Shown here: piece after piece, positions 19,351 to 28,211 of the stretch
Numbering within the stretch: the first letter of the stretch is position 1
Layout: every line of letters starts with the position of its first letter
DNA from: Chlorobiota bacterium
Lineage (GTDB): Bacteria > Bacteroidota > Ignavibacteria > Kapaibacteriales > UBA961
NCBI GenBank assembly: GCA_014191195.1
Contig: BJGZ01000002.1
Location: forward strand, 176,319-240,318
DNA: 64,000 nt
Reading direction: 5' to 3'
Translations under genes and position numbers: made by a program
The notes under the pieces: model-generated
Database searches by the model: none
Seen by the model: the letters and a program-made list of their open reading frames with translations, nothing else
What the model was told of the DNA's origin: nothing

Positions 19351-20241
19351 ATGAAATCTGTAAAAAATCTTTTATTATCTGTTGGCATCATATGTATGTG
19401 TATGATGCAAATACATTGCTCTAAAGGGCCATCAAATGTAGACTTTTTAACATTTAAAGCAGAAATGTTTATGCGCTCTGGAGAATTAGACAGGGCTCAA
19501 GAAGATATAAGTAAAGCTTTATCAGAAGATGCAAAAAATACCGAAGCTAATATTGTTCAAAGTAAAATTTATGTGATGCAAAATTTACCTGAAAAAGCTA
19601 TTGCTTCATTACAATCAGCTTTAGAATCAAATCCAAAGTCTTTAGATGCATTATATTCTCTTGGTTTTTTGTATACAAAAACAAATGAATTCCAAAAAGC
19701 AATTGACCAATTTAATAAAGCCTTGGAAGTTAAACCTGATACATCCTTAGGTTATAATAATCTAGGCGTAGCTTACCATTCCTTGAAACAATATGATAAA
19801 GCAATAATAAATTATAGAAAAGCAATTGAGAAAAATTCAAAATTTGTTGAGGCATTCTTTAATATTGGTAATTCTTATGTAGCTATGAATGATATGCCAA
19901 AAGCAATTGAATCATATAATAGAGCAGTTCAATTAAAGCCAGATTATGTAGCGTCATATTTAGAATTAGCATCTTGTTTCAATAGGATTGGTAATCCAGC
20001 TGAAGCAGGAAATAATACAGGTTTATATTATTATTTTAGTAATAAATTACCTCAAGCAATTGATGCATTCTCTAAAGTTGTGGCTGCTAATCCTAATTAT
20101 GCTGTTGCCTATCATAATATGGCAGCATCCTATGATAAACTTGGAGATAGAGAAAAGACAATTGAATATTTTCAAAAAGCTGCAAAACTTGGATATGCTC
20201 AAGCTCAAGAAATATGTAAAAAGAATAATATAGCTTTCTAA
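19351..20241 (+). CDS. TPR-repeat lipoprotein
   Basis: This is a 296-residue probable lipoprotein (MKSVKNLLLSVGIICMCMMQIHCSKG, Cys23) with about seven TPRs, such as KAIDQFNKALEVKPDTSLGYNNLGVAYH and KAIESYNRAVQLKPDYVASY. It is a paralogue of the previous gene: it shares the NNTG interruption before the penultimate repeat and ends KAAKLGYAQAQEICKK, close to the third TPR protein's KAAKLGSISAKNW. Its TAA stop overlaps the convergent TAG of the minus-strand gene at 20238 (CTAA). The function is unknown. Confidence 0.85.
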   Translation: MKSVKNLLLSVGIICMCMMQIHCSKGPSNVDFLTFKAEMFMRSGELDRAQEDISKALSEDAKNTEANIVQSKIYVMQNLPEKAIASLQSALESNPKSLDALYSLGFLYTKTNEFQKAIDQFNKALEVKPDTSLGYNNLGVAYHSLKQYDKAIINYRKAIEKNSKFVEAFFNIGNSYVAMNDMPKAIESYNRAVQLKPDYVASYLELASCFNRIGNPAEAGNNTGLYYYFSNKLPQAIDAFSKVVAANPNYAVAYHNMAASYDKLGDREKTIEYFQKAAKLGYAQAQEICKKNNIAF

Positions 20242-20819
20242 AAAGGAATACTACACCCAATTCCTGATGAAAGTGGATAGATATATTTTATAATAGATTC
20301 TAATTGCTTACCATGTTGATGATGGGTTGTATAAAGAGCACAATCAAATAATAATAAGAAAGCTCCTTGAACTATAAGGCTATTACCGAAGCCAAGTAAC
20401 TGAGTTTGTGAAGTAGTATTAGATTTTTCTTTTAGATATAAGCCACCAAGCATGTATGCAATATCTAATCCAATATTTAATGCAAGTAATTGTTGTATAG
20501 AAGACTGTTGGTGTATTGCAGATTGAAAATCATATAATTCCGGCTTTGCATAATAACCAAAGCCGGCAATTGCAATATTTATAATATTCCAACCAGCATT
20601 CATTTGCCAGAATGCTTTTTTATCTTCTTGCGAATGTAAAGAGCCATAAATACCAGTAGTAATATTTAATAATGCCCAGCTTCCTAATACAGACATACTA
20701 GTTGTATTGATAGCATAATATTCATCTCTAAAAGCATTTAAAGTAGTGTCCTGACATAAGACACTATAACATGGAAACAATAAACTTATGAGAACTATTC
20801 GTATAAAAAGAGTATTCAT
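20238..20819 (-). CDS. Small exported/membrane protein of unknown function (possibly DUF6992-like), wedged between TPR genes
   Basis: This is a 193-residue protein with a signal peptide (MNTLFIRIVLISLLFPCYSVLCQ) and three or four hydrophobic segments, for example SVLGSWALLNITTGIYGSL, NIINIAIAGFGYY and LNIGLDIAYMLGGLYL. The pattern is like small Bacteroidota membrane proteins once annotated as hypothetical. I start it at 20819 because that ATG gives the signal peptide; the open frame runs to 20903. It overlaps the TPR gene on its left by 4 nt (stops interlocked) and the TPR gene on its right by 32 nt (start regions interlocked). Its function is not known. Confidence 0.7.
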   Translation of the reverse strand: MNTLFIRIVLISLLFPCYSVLCQDTTLNAFRDEYYAINTTSMSVLGSWALLNITTGIYGSLHSQEDKKAFWQMNAGWNIINIAIAGFGYYAKPELYDFQSAIHQQSSIQQLLALNIGLDIAYMLGGLYLKEKSNTTSQTQLLGFGNSLIVQGAFLLLFDCALYTTHHQHGKQLESIIKYIYPLSSGIGCSIPF

Positions 20820-22044
20820 TGCTTTATTCCTTGGTTTGATTAGCAGTGTATATTGTGCACATGCACAAATTCCATCTGTAATTGATGATAATATGAGTAT
20901 CAAGGGCGATTCATTGATGAATCAAAAATTATATTCAGAAGCTATCCAAGCATATCAAATTGCATTAACTACAAGTAAAAATAAAGAACTAATCGTAAAA
21001 TATGCTTATGCATTACATATGAATGCCGAGTACAAGTCAGAAATACTTGCTTATGAAGATATACTCAATGGTACTCCTGATGATATGTCAATATTATTAA
21101 AAAAAGGTATAGCACTAACATCATTGGGAAATCTTGATGATGCAATTACTGTGTATCGTTTTTGTTTAACGATTGATTCTTTAAAACCTGAAATATGGTT
21201 TCAGATGGGAAAAACATTTCAAGTTGGCCAATATCATGATAATGCATCTCAATGTTTAATGAAAGCTATTCTCTTAAAAAATACATATGCAGAGGCTTAT
21301 CAAGAATTAGGTACTTCATTATTGGCACTTAATAATATTGATACCGCTATTATTTCTTTTAGAATTGCTTTACAAACAGATTCAACTTTAAGCGAAGCTT
21401 GGTTAGGATTAGGTAATGCTTTGAACCGTTCTAAACAGACAGATAAAGCAATGAAAGCATATAAACATGCTATAATGATGAAACCAGATTATTCTGAAGC
21501 ATTTAATAATCTAGGTATGCTTTATTATTCTATTGAACAACCTGATAGTGCAATAAGTGCTATTAATTCTGCTTTGACATTTGATTTGGAAAACCCCATT
21601 TACTATAATAATGCTGGTTTAGTTACTTTATCATTAGGTGATACATTAAGAGCTTTTAAATTTTTTAGAAATGCTTTGCTTTATGATTCACTTTATATAA
21701 AAGCGCTCTATAATGCTGGCTTATCTTTGCATTATTTACAAAAAGATAGAGATGCTATAGAGTTTTTTCAAAAAGTACTTGCTATAGATTCTAAACAGGC
21801 TGAATATTGGTATGCATTAGGATTATCTCATGCTAGTTTACAGGACAATGTATCAGCTATGGGGTATTGGCAAAAAGCATCTGAACTTGAACCCAAAAAT
21901 GGTGAATACTGGTTTGCAATGGGAACAATCTATGCTAAAAACGGCGATACCAAACAGCAAAAGAAATTGTTTAAAAAAGCTGCAAAGCTAGGAAGCATCA
22001 GTGCTAAAAATTGGCTTAAATATAATAGTACATCTAAACGATGA
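20788..22044 (+). CDS. Exported TPR-repeat protein
   Basis: This is a 418-residue protein with an N-terminal signal peptide (MRTIRIKRVFIALFLGLISSVYCAHAQ) and about ten TPRs covering nearly the whole mature chain, including DKAMKAYKHAIMMKPDYSEA and DAIEFFQKVLAIDSKQAEYW. It lacks a lipobox, so it is likely periplasmic. The positively charged n-region supports the ATG at 20788, which lies inside the opposite-strand gene. It overlaps the next gene by ATGA (22041-22044). With the two TPR lipoproteins it forms a paralogous set; a scaffold role in envelope assembly is inference. Confidence 0.85.
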   Translation: MRTIRIKRVFIALFLGLISSVYCAHAQIPSVIDDNMSIKGDSLMNQKLYSEAIQAYQIALTTSKNKELIVKYAYALHMNAEYKSEILAYEDILNGTPDDMSILLKKGIALTSLGNLDDAITVYRFCLTIDSLKPEIWFQMGKTFQVGQYHDNASQCLMKAILLKNTYAEAYQELGTSLLALNNIDTAIISFRIALQTDSTLSEAWLGLGNALNRSKQTDKAMKAYKHAIMMKPDYSEAFNNLGMLYYSIEQPDSAISAINSALTFDLENPIYYNNAGLVTLSLGDTLRAFKFFRNALLYDSLYIKALYNAGLSLHYLQKDRDAIEFFQKVLAIDSKQAEYWYALGLSHASLQDNVSAMGYWQKASELEPKNGEYWFAMGTIYAKNGDTKQQKKLFKKAAKLGSISAKNWLKYNSTSKR

Positions 22045-22466
22045 AAGATATTTCCTTCCGAAATCTTATCATTCCACCAATAGGAATTCTATTTTGGACT
22101 ATATCTGCGCTGTTCATCATATTGTCTTTTATAGCATGCATTGTTGAATTAGTTGATCTTTCAGATAAATATTCTACAAATGGTATTATTTTATCGTATA
22201 CAGAAGACAATGAATCCGGAAGATATTATCCCATTGTTCGCTTTAAGGACAGCTTACACATATCGCATACATTTACCGATGCAACGGGGTCTTCTGTCCC
22301 TCTGTATTCTATAGGTACTATCGTTCAAGTTGATTATATGACTGCAAATCCGTGTGCATCAGAAGTAACAACATTATATTTTAGATGGGGATTAACTATC
22401 GGACTATTTGGTTGTGCTGTAATGTTTTTTGTTCTCGGATATTTGTTTAGTGAACGCTTGATATGA
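22041..22466 (+). CDS. DUF3592-like membrane protein
   Basis: This 141-residue protein has a hydrophobic helix at about residues 12-38, a soluble middle with the DUF3592-like pattern GRYYPIVRFKDS, followed by SIGTIVQVDYMTANP, and a second helix at about 112-136. This two-helix, extracytoplasmic beta-domain arrangement is that of DUF3592, whose function is unknown. It is coupled on both sides by ATGA overlaps, to the TPR gene and to mpl. Confidence 0.75.
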   Translation: MKDISFRNLIIPPIGILFWTISALFIILSFIACIVELVDLSDKYSTNGIILSYTEDNESGRYYPIVRFKDSLHISHTFTDATGSSVPLYSIGTIVQVDYMTANPCASEVTTLYFRWGLTIGLFGCAVMFFVLGYLFSERLI

Positions 22467-23884
22467 AAAAAAGTCTCTATTTCATTGGTATTGCTGGCTC
22501 TGCAATGGGAAATGTTGCGGTAGCTTGTGCCAGAAAAGGTTTCACAGTATCTGGAAGTGATTCTGGAATTTACCCACCAATGAGTACATTTCTGGAACAA
22601 AATGGAATCCAGATGTTCCATTCTTTTCATCCCGATAATATACAATCTTCAAATCCAGACATGGTTATTATTGGAAATGCAATCAGTAGAGGGAATCCAG
22701 AATTAGAATATGTTCTTAATCATAGAATATCATATACCTCTATGCCTGCTATTGTTCATGATGAATTAATAGCGCATAATACATCTATTGTTATCACCGG
22801 TACTCATGGTAAAACAACAACAACTTCTATAGCCGCTTGGTTATTTGAAGATGCAGGCAAGCAACCAGGCTTTTTGATTGGTGGAATGCCTAATGGATTT
22901 GACACCGGATGTAGGCCTGTACCAGATGAATTACACAATACTGATAAAGGCATTTTTGTGATTGAAGGAGATGAATATGATACTGCTTTCTTTGATAAAA
23001 GAAGTAAGTTTTTTCATTATTCTCCTACTATAGTTGTAATCAATGCAATAGAATTCGATCATGCCGATATCTTTAATTCTCTTGATGATATAAGAAAATC
23101 ATTTAAAACTATGATTCGTCTTATCCCTTCAAACGGTTATTTGATCACTTGTGCAGATTTTACCGAGACATGTGATATTGCACTTGATGCTAATACACAA
23201 GTAGAAACATTTGGTTTGCATTCTAAGGCTGATTGGCATATTGCAGATATCAAAACAGATGAATTCTCTACTGTTTTTACTGTATACTATAAAAACTCAT
23301 TCTTTGGTACTTTTACTTTTTCTATGAGCGGCGAACACAATATTAGAAATGCTGTAGGAGCATTAGCATCATGTTTTCATGCTGGATTATCGGCAGAAGA
23401 AATCAAAAATGGATTAGCCACGTTTAAAGCACCAAAACGAAGAATGGAAGAAATTGCTATATGGAATAATTGTATCATCATTGATGATTTTGCACATCAT
23501 CCAACTGCAATTTCAGAAACAGTCAAAGCAATCAAAGCAAAATATCCTCATCGTGATATTATTGCATGTTTTGAACCAAGATCAAATACTACAACTAGAA
23601 ATATATTTCAGAAAGAATTTGCAGAATGTTTTGATGGCTGCAAAAGTGTGATTATCGGTCCGGTTAATCGTCCAGAACGATATAAAGAATCCGAAAGACT
23701 CAATATTCCCCTTTTATTGCAATATTATTCTTCCAAAGGTGTACAATCATATTCTGTACAAAGAAATGATTCACTTTGGGGTGAAGAGGCTATAGAATAT
23801 ATTAAAGAATGTGCCCAAACACATGATATTATTGTACTTATGAGTAATGGTAATATTGGTGGATTACGAAATTTACTTCAATAA
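22463..23884 (+). CDS. mpl: UDP-N-acetylmuramate:tripeptide ligase Mpl
   Basis: Mpl recycles peptidoglycan by ligating the L-Ala-gamma-D-Glu-meso-DAP tripeptide to UDP-MurNAc. It is a Mur ligase: N-terminal GIAGSAMGNVAVACARKGF and GSDSGIYPPMS, ATP loop GTHGKTTTTS (about residues 113-122), VIEGDEYDTAFFDKRSKF, and the C-terminal block DDFAHHPTAISETV with FEPRSNTT. The sequence EGDEYDTAFFDKRSKF is distinctive for Mpl against MurC. 473 residues is normal. It implies meso-DAP peptidoglycan with recycling. Confidence 0.95.
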   Translation: MKKSLYFIGIAGSAMGNVAVACARKGFTVSGSDSGIYPPMSTFLEQNGIQMFHSFHPDNIQSSNPDMVIIGNAISRGNPELEYVLNHRISYTSMPAIVHDELIAHNTSIVITGTHGKTTTTSIAAWLFEDAGKQPGFLIGGMPNGFDTGCRPVPDELHNTDKGIFVIEGDEYDTAFFDKRSKFFHYSPTIVVINAIEFDHADIFNSLDDIRKSFKTMIRLIPSNGYLITCADFTETCDIALDANTQVETFGLHSKADWHIADIKTDEFSTVFTVYYKNSFFGTFTFSMSGEHNIRNAVGALASCFHAGLSAEEIKNGLATFKAPKRRMEEIAIWNNCIIIDDFAHHPTAISETVKAIKAKYPHRDIIACFEPRSNTTTRNIFQKEFAECFDGCKSVIIGPVNRPERYKESERLNIPLLLQYYSSKGVQSYSVQRNDSLWGEEAIEYIKECAQTHDIIVLMSNGNIGGLRNLLQ

Positions 23885-23905
23885 TTAATAAATAATAAGT
23901 GTATT

Positions 23906-24883
23906 ATGTCACAACATACTCATTCACTTCCTTATCGTGTATTGTTATATTATAAATATGTAACAATTGATAATCCAATTGAAGAATCAAAAAAACATTT
24001 AAAATTATGTTTATCATTAGAATTAAAAGGGAGAATCCTCTTTGCTCCTGAGGGTATTAATGGTACAGTATGTGGTACTGTTGAACAAACAAATGAATAT
24101 ATGCGAATAATGCATGCAGACCCCCGTTTTCATGATATGTGGTTTAAAATTGATGAAGAACCTGAACATACATTTAGAAAGATGTTTGTAAGGCCAAAGA
24201 AGGAATTAGTAACATTTAGACTATCAGAAGATGTAAATCCCTTGGAAAAAACAGGAGTTTATCTTCAACCAAAAGAATGGTTTGACATGATGCAAGATCC
24301 TGATATTGTTATCATTGATGGAAGAACTGATTATGAATGGGATTTAGGACATTTTAAAGGTGCTATTAGGCCAAGCATAGAGTCTTTTAAGGAATTCCCC
24401 GAGTGGATCGAGAAAAACTTATCTGATTTTAAAGATAAAAAGATGTTAACCTATTGCACCGGTGGGATTCGATGCGAAAAATTATCAGCATATTTATTAA
24501 AACAAGGATTCAATGAAGTATATCAGCTTCATGGTGGAATTGTAGGCTATGGAAAGGATGCTGAAGTAAAAGGAGCCTTATTTGATGGTACATGTTATGT
24601 ATTTGATGAAAGAGTTTCAGTACCAATCAATCATACAGAAGATGCACACTTGATTTCACATTGTGTTTATTGTAAAACGCCTACAGATTCCTATGTCAAT
24701 TGTGGTAATTTTGATTGTCATAGACAGCATTTCCAATGTTTAGAATGTGTTGCTAAAACTAATTGCTCCTGCTCGGACACATGTATGGAATCTCCAAGAC
24801 ATGAATATAAACCACCTTTTAACAGAAAATTTGAGTCTTATAGAAGAGTACCTCGTAGAAACCAAACGGCTGCAGAAAAATAA
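23906..24883 (+). CDS. trhO: tRNA uridine(34) hydroxylase TrhO (rhodanese family)
   Basis: TrhO catalyses oxygen-dependent hydroxylation of wobble U34 in tRNA, the first step of 5-(carb)oxymethoxyuridine formation. Family marks are FAPEGINGTVCGT (47-59), RKMFVRPKKELVTF, the rhodanese domain with DGRTDYEWDLGHFKGAI, and the active-site loop YCTGGIRCEK (Cys184, Cys190). A Cys-rich tail (SHCVYCKTP, CHRQHFQCLEC, CSCSDTC) probably binds zinc, as in bacterial homologues. The last 46 bp overlap the convergent mgtE gene. Confidence 0.94.
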   Translation: MSQHTHSLPYRVLLYYKYVTIDNPIEESKKHLKLCLSLELKGRILFAPEGINGTVCGTVEQTNEYMRIMHADPRFHDMWFKIDEEPEHTFRKMFVRPKKELVTFRLSEDVNPLEKTGVYLQPKEWFDMMQDPDIVIIDGRTDYEWDLGHFKGAIRPSIESFKEFPEWIEKNLSDFKDKKMLTYCTGGIRCEKLSAYLLKQGFNEVYQLHGGIVGYGKDAEVKGALFDGTCYVFDERVSVPINHTEDAHLISHCVYCKTPTDSYVNCGNFDCHRQHFQCLECVAKTNCSCSDTCMESPRHEYKPPFNRKFESYRRVPRRNQTAAEK

Positions 24884-26217
24884 ATTATTATCCCTGTTAC
24901 ATCAACTAAAGTAGCTACAAAAGGTGCTGAGGATGTGGCTGGGTCAAAACCTAATTTTTTCATTAATAATGGCAACATAGAACCAGATAAAGTACCCCAC
25001 ATTACAACTCCTATTAATGAAACTCCAACTGTTAAACCAATTTGTATAGAATTATCACCATATACATTACTTATCATAGACCATAAAATGATTCTTGAAA
25101 ATCCAATTATTCCAAGAATACAACCAAGTAATAAACCAGACAATAATTCTCTTTGCAAAACAAACCACCAGTCCTTTAAATTGATTTCTCCTAAAGATAA
25201 AGCACGGACTATTAAAGTAGCTGCTTGAGAACCAGAATTACCGCCACTAGAAATAATTAAAGGTAGAAACATAGTCAGAATGACGGCTTTTTGTAATTCT
25301 TGTTCAAAATAACTTAAAGCAGTTGCTGTTAACATTTCACCTAAAAACAAAAGAATTAACCAACCTGCTCTTTTCTTAATCATTGATAATAGTGCAGTTG
25401 CATCATATGGTTTTTCTAAAGCTTCCATACCCCCAAATTTCTGAAAATCCTCTGTAGCCTCTTCTTCTTGAATATCCATTACATCATCAAAGGTTACGAT
25501 ACCAATTAATACCCCGGCAGAATCAATAACAGGAATCTCTGAAATATCATATTTTTCCATCACTTTAACAGCTTGTTCTTGATCTTCGAATGCAGATAAT
25601 GAAACAGCAGTATTATCCATTAATGTGGAAATCTTACTATCTGGCTCTGCAAAAATGAAAGATCGTAATGGAACATCATCTTTTAGGCATCCACGTGAAT
25701 CTGTAATATAGATACGATTGATTGTTTCACTTTTGCGACCATGAGTTCTTATATATGATAAACCTTCGGAAACTGACCACTCTGATCTAACGGAAACAAA
25801 ATTCACTGTCATTAAACGCCCAATGCTTTGCTCGGGATAACCAAGTAAGAATCTTGCTTCTTTCAAATCCTCTGGCGATAAGAGAGATAATAATCTCTGA
25901 GTCATTTCAGCTGGTAATTCTTCTAATAAAGTCGTTCTATCATCAGGTGATAAACCAGTTAATAATTCTCTTGTTTCTTGATTTGTTAATTGATGTAATA
26001 AATAGTCTTGATCTTCGGTTTCTAAATACGAGAATAGTTCTGCTGATAAATTTCTTTCTAAGCTTCTAAATAGTAAAACCTGGTCTGTATCGTCTAAATC
26101 CATTAATAAATCTGCAATCTCAGGAGTAGTCCAAAACGATAAAACTTCCCTTAAGGCTGGCCAATTCCGCGTTAGGATTAAGTCTTGTAAATCAGGTTTT
26201 AATAGCTCTTTTAGCAT
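24838..26217 (-). CDS. mgtE: Magnesium transporter MgtE
   Basis: MgtE is a gated Mg2+ channel of the inner membrane. The domains are in order: MgtE N-domain superhelix (about 10-135, with LLEELPAEMTQRLLSLLSPE), two CBS domains (about 140-260, with YDISEIPVIDSAGVLIGIVT), a connecting helix, and five membrane helices (about 285-457) including LPLIISSGGNSGSQAATLIV, the ion-path signature. 459 residues is the normal length. Its 3' end overlaps trhO on the other strand by 46 bp. Confidence 0.96.
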   Translation of the reverse strand: MLKELLKPDLQDLILTRNWPALREVLSFWTTPEIADLLMDLDDTDQVLLFRSLERNLSAELFSYLETEDQDYLLHQLTNQETRELLTGLSPDDRTTLLEELPAEMTQRLLSLLSPEDLKEARFLLGYPEQSIGRLMTVNFVSVRSEWSVSEGLSYIRTHGRKSETINRIYITDSRGCLKDDVPLRSFIFAEPDSKISTLMDNTAVSLSAFEDQEQAVKVMEKYDISEIPVIDSAGVLIGIVTFDDVMDIQEEEATEDFQKFGGMEALEKPYDATALLSMIKKRAGWLILLFLGEMLTATALSYFEQELQKAVILTMFLPLIISSGGNSGSQAATLIVRALSLGEINLKDWWFVLQRELLSGLLLGCILGIIGFSRIILWSMISNVYGDNSIQIGLTVGVSLIGVVMWGTLSGSMLPLLMKKLGFDPATSSAPFVATLVDVTGIIIYFSAAVWFLRGTLL

Positions 26218-26297
26218 GTCAATTAAGTGTATTATATCTTACTGAGAATTATGTTCTTTAAATAGATAGCATTTTAAGTGCCAAGCAGAACATATTA

Positions 26298-28202
26298 TTA
26301 ATTCTTGACTTGTTTGTCAGATAGTTCAATCCATCGCATCATATTGTTTTCAGATTCTTGTTCTAAAAAAGACATTTGTTCAGATTGTTCTGCAATTTTC
26401 TGGTACTCATGAGGAGGAATATCTTCTAACAGTTTTGCCATAGCTTTAATCTTCATTTCATGTTCTGCAATTAATTTTTCTAATAGTTCATGTTCATTTT
26501 TTTCATGAAATGACAATCCCTTTTTAGTTTGTGTAGTATTTTGTGCCTGAGTTTTTACTTCTTTATTAGATATAAGAGTTGTTTTTTGATCTGCTTGTTC
26601 TTTTTTCTCTAAATATGCTGAATAATTTCCAGGATATTCTTTGATCTTTCCATTACTTTCAAAGGAATAAATTCTTTCAACGGTTCTATCTAAAAACGAT
26701 CTATCATGAGAAACAATCAGAAGAATACCTTTAAAACTATCTAAATACTCTTCTAATGCACCTAAAGTTTGAATATCAAAATCATTAGTTGGTTCATCAA
26801 ACATCAGAACATTTGGATTTCCCATTAATGTTCTAAGAACAGCTAAGCGCCTTTTTTCACCGCCAGATAATGTATGTACTAATGAATAATGCTGTTTGGC
26901 AGGAAATAAAAATCTATCTAATAAATCTTTTGCCGTTAAATACCGTTCTCTGCCAACTCCTGTGTCTATGTATTCTGCTACTTCTCGTAAATTAGCAATC
27001 AAGGTATCGTTTTCTTTTAATGTTTTTACTTCTTGGTCAAAATAACCTATCGTCACTGTATCCCCAATTGATACATAGCCTTCATCTGGTTTGAGTCTTC
27101 CAGAAAGAACATTTAATAATGTTGATTTCCCTGCTCCATTAGGACCAATTACACCGATACGATCGCCGGGTGCTGCCCTATAAGTGAAGTCTTTAAATAA
27201 ATAATCTTGTTTATCTAATTTACTAATTGAGACAGCATCTATTAATTTTCCGCCTAAAAAACGATTTCCTACTTCTATTTTTATTTGTTTTTGTTCTTCT
27301 GGTTTAGGTTCTGACTGCATTTTTGCTATCCAGTCAATTCTACTTTTTTGCTTTGTTCTTCTTGCTTTAGCACCTTTTTGTAGCCATGCTAATTCAGTTC
27401 TCAATTTATTTCTTTCATGTTCCGCTGTAGATTCTTCAATTTCTGTTCTGGCTTCCTTTTTCATTAAATAATACTCGAAATTACCATCATAACTAAATAA
27501 CTTTTTTTGATCTAATTCTATAATTCTAGTGGAAATAGCATCTAAAAAATATCTGTCATGTGTAACTAATAATAATGCTTTATGAGATTGCTGAAGTCTA
27601 TCTTGTAACCATTGAACAGAATCTGCATCAAGATGATTTGTAGGTTCATCTAAGATCAATAAATCAGGTTCAGATAATAATGCTCTGGCTAGGGCAACTC
27701 TCTTTCTTTGTCCTCCAGATAAGGACATAACATCTTTGTGAATATCTGTGATTCCTAATTTTGATAATAAGATCTTTGACTCAGTATCTAATCCCCAACC
27801 TTGTTCATTATCAATTTTTAATGCCAAGTCATGCATTTCTTCTTGTTGTTCATCTGTCATTGATTCATTTGAAGCAATCTCACATAGTTCATCATATCTA
27901 TTGATCATCACTATGATATGTTGTTTTGCTTCCATTACAGCTTCTATACATGTTTGTTGATGAGCAAAGCTTGGTAATTGCGACAAATATTCGATCCGCA
28001 CGTCTTTTGAAATTGCTACAATTCCATCATCTGGTTCTTCTAGGCCGGCTATCAATTTTAAGAGTGTACTTTTTCCTATCCCATTACGACCAATGATACC
28101 AATTCTCTCGCCTTCCATAATACCTATACCGATCTGTTCGAATAGTACTTTTTCATTATACGATTTAGTAAGATTATGTGCTGAAAATATCTGTTTTGCC
28201 AT
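26298..28202 (-). CDS. ABC-F family ATPase (Uup-like)
   Basis: This is a soluble ABC protein with two nucleotide-binding domains and no membrane segment. Members act on ribosomes or, for Uup, on DNA/ribosome interplay. Walker A motifs are GRNGIGKST near residue 38 and GPNGAGKST near 350; signatures LSGGQRKRVALARALL and LSGGEKRRLAVLRTLMG; Walker B LLILDEPTNHLDADS and VLMFDEPTNDFDIQT. The linker has the ABC-F KGAKARRTKQKSRI region and the C-terminus has a coiled coil (about 555-630), as in Uup. It does not look like an antibiotic-resistance type, but this is not certain. Confidence 0.93.
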   Translation of the reverse strand: MAKQIFSAHNLTKSYNEKVLFEQIGIGIMEGERIGIIGRNGIGKSTLLKLIAGLEEPDDGIVAISKDVRIEYLSQLPSFAHQQTCIEAVMEAKQHIIVMINRYDELCEIASNESMTDEQQEEMHDLALKIDNEQGWGLDTESKILLSKLGITDIHKDVMSLSGGQRKRVALARALLSEPDLLILDEPTNHLDADSVQWLQDRLQQSHKALLLVTHDRYFLDAISTRIIELDQKKLFSYDGNFEYYLMKKEARTEIEESTAEHERNKLRTELAWLQKGAKARRTKQKSRIDWIAKMQSEPKPEEQKQIKIEVGNRFLGGKLIDAVSISKLDKQDYLFKDFTYRAAPGDRIGVIGPNGAGKSTLLNVLSGRLKPDEGYVSIGDTVTIGYFDQEVKTLKENDTLIANLREVAEYIDTGVGRERYLTAKDLLDRFLFPAKQHYSLVHTLSGGEKRRLAVLRTLMGNPNVLMFDEPTNDFDIQTLGALEEYLDSFKGILLIVSHDRSFLDRTVERIYSFESNGKIKEYPGNYSAYLEKKEQADQKTTLISNKEVKTQAQNTTQTKKGLSFHEKNEHELLEKLIAEHEMKIKAMAKLLEDIPPHEYQKIAEQSEQMSFLEQESENNMMRWIELSDKQVKN

Positions 28203-28211
28203 GTTTTTACC

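Noticed and set aside
25854..26069. Antisense open frames inside mgtE, the ABC-F gene, the proteases and other genes
   Set aside because: They are shadows of real genes in another frame, with no ribosome site, signal or recognisable motif.
26250..26294. Inverted repeat TATGTTCT / AGAACATA between mgtE and the ABC-F gene
   Set aside because: Eight base pairs across a 29-nt loop with no T-tract; no stronger than expected in AT-rich DNA.
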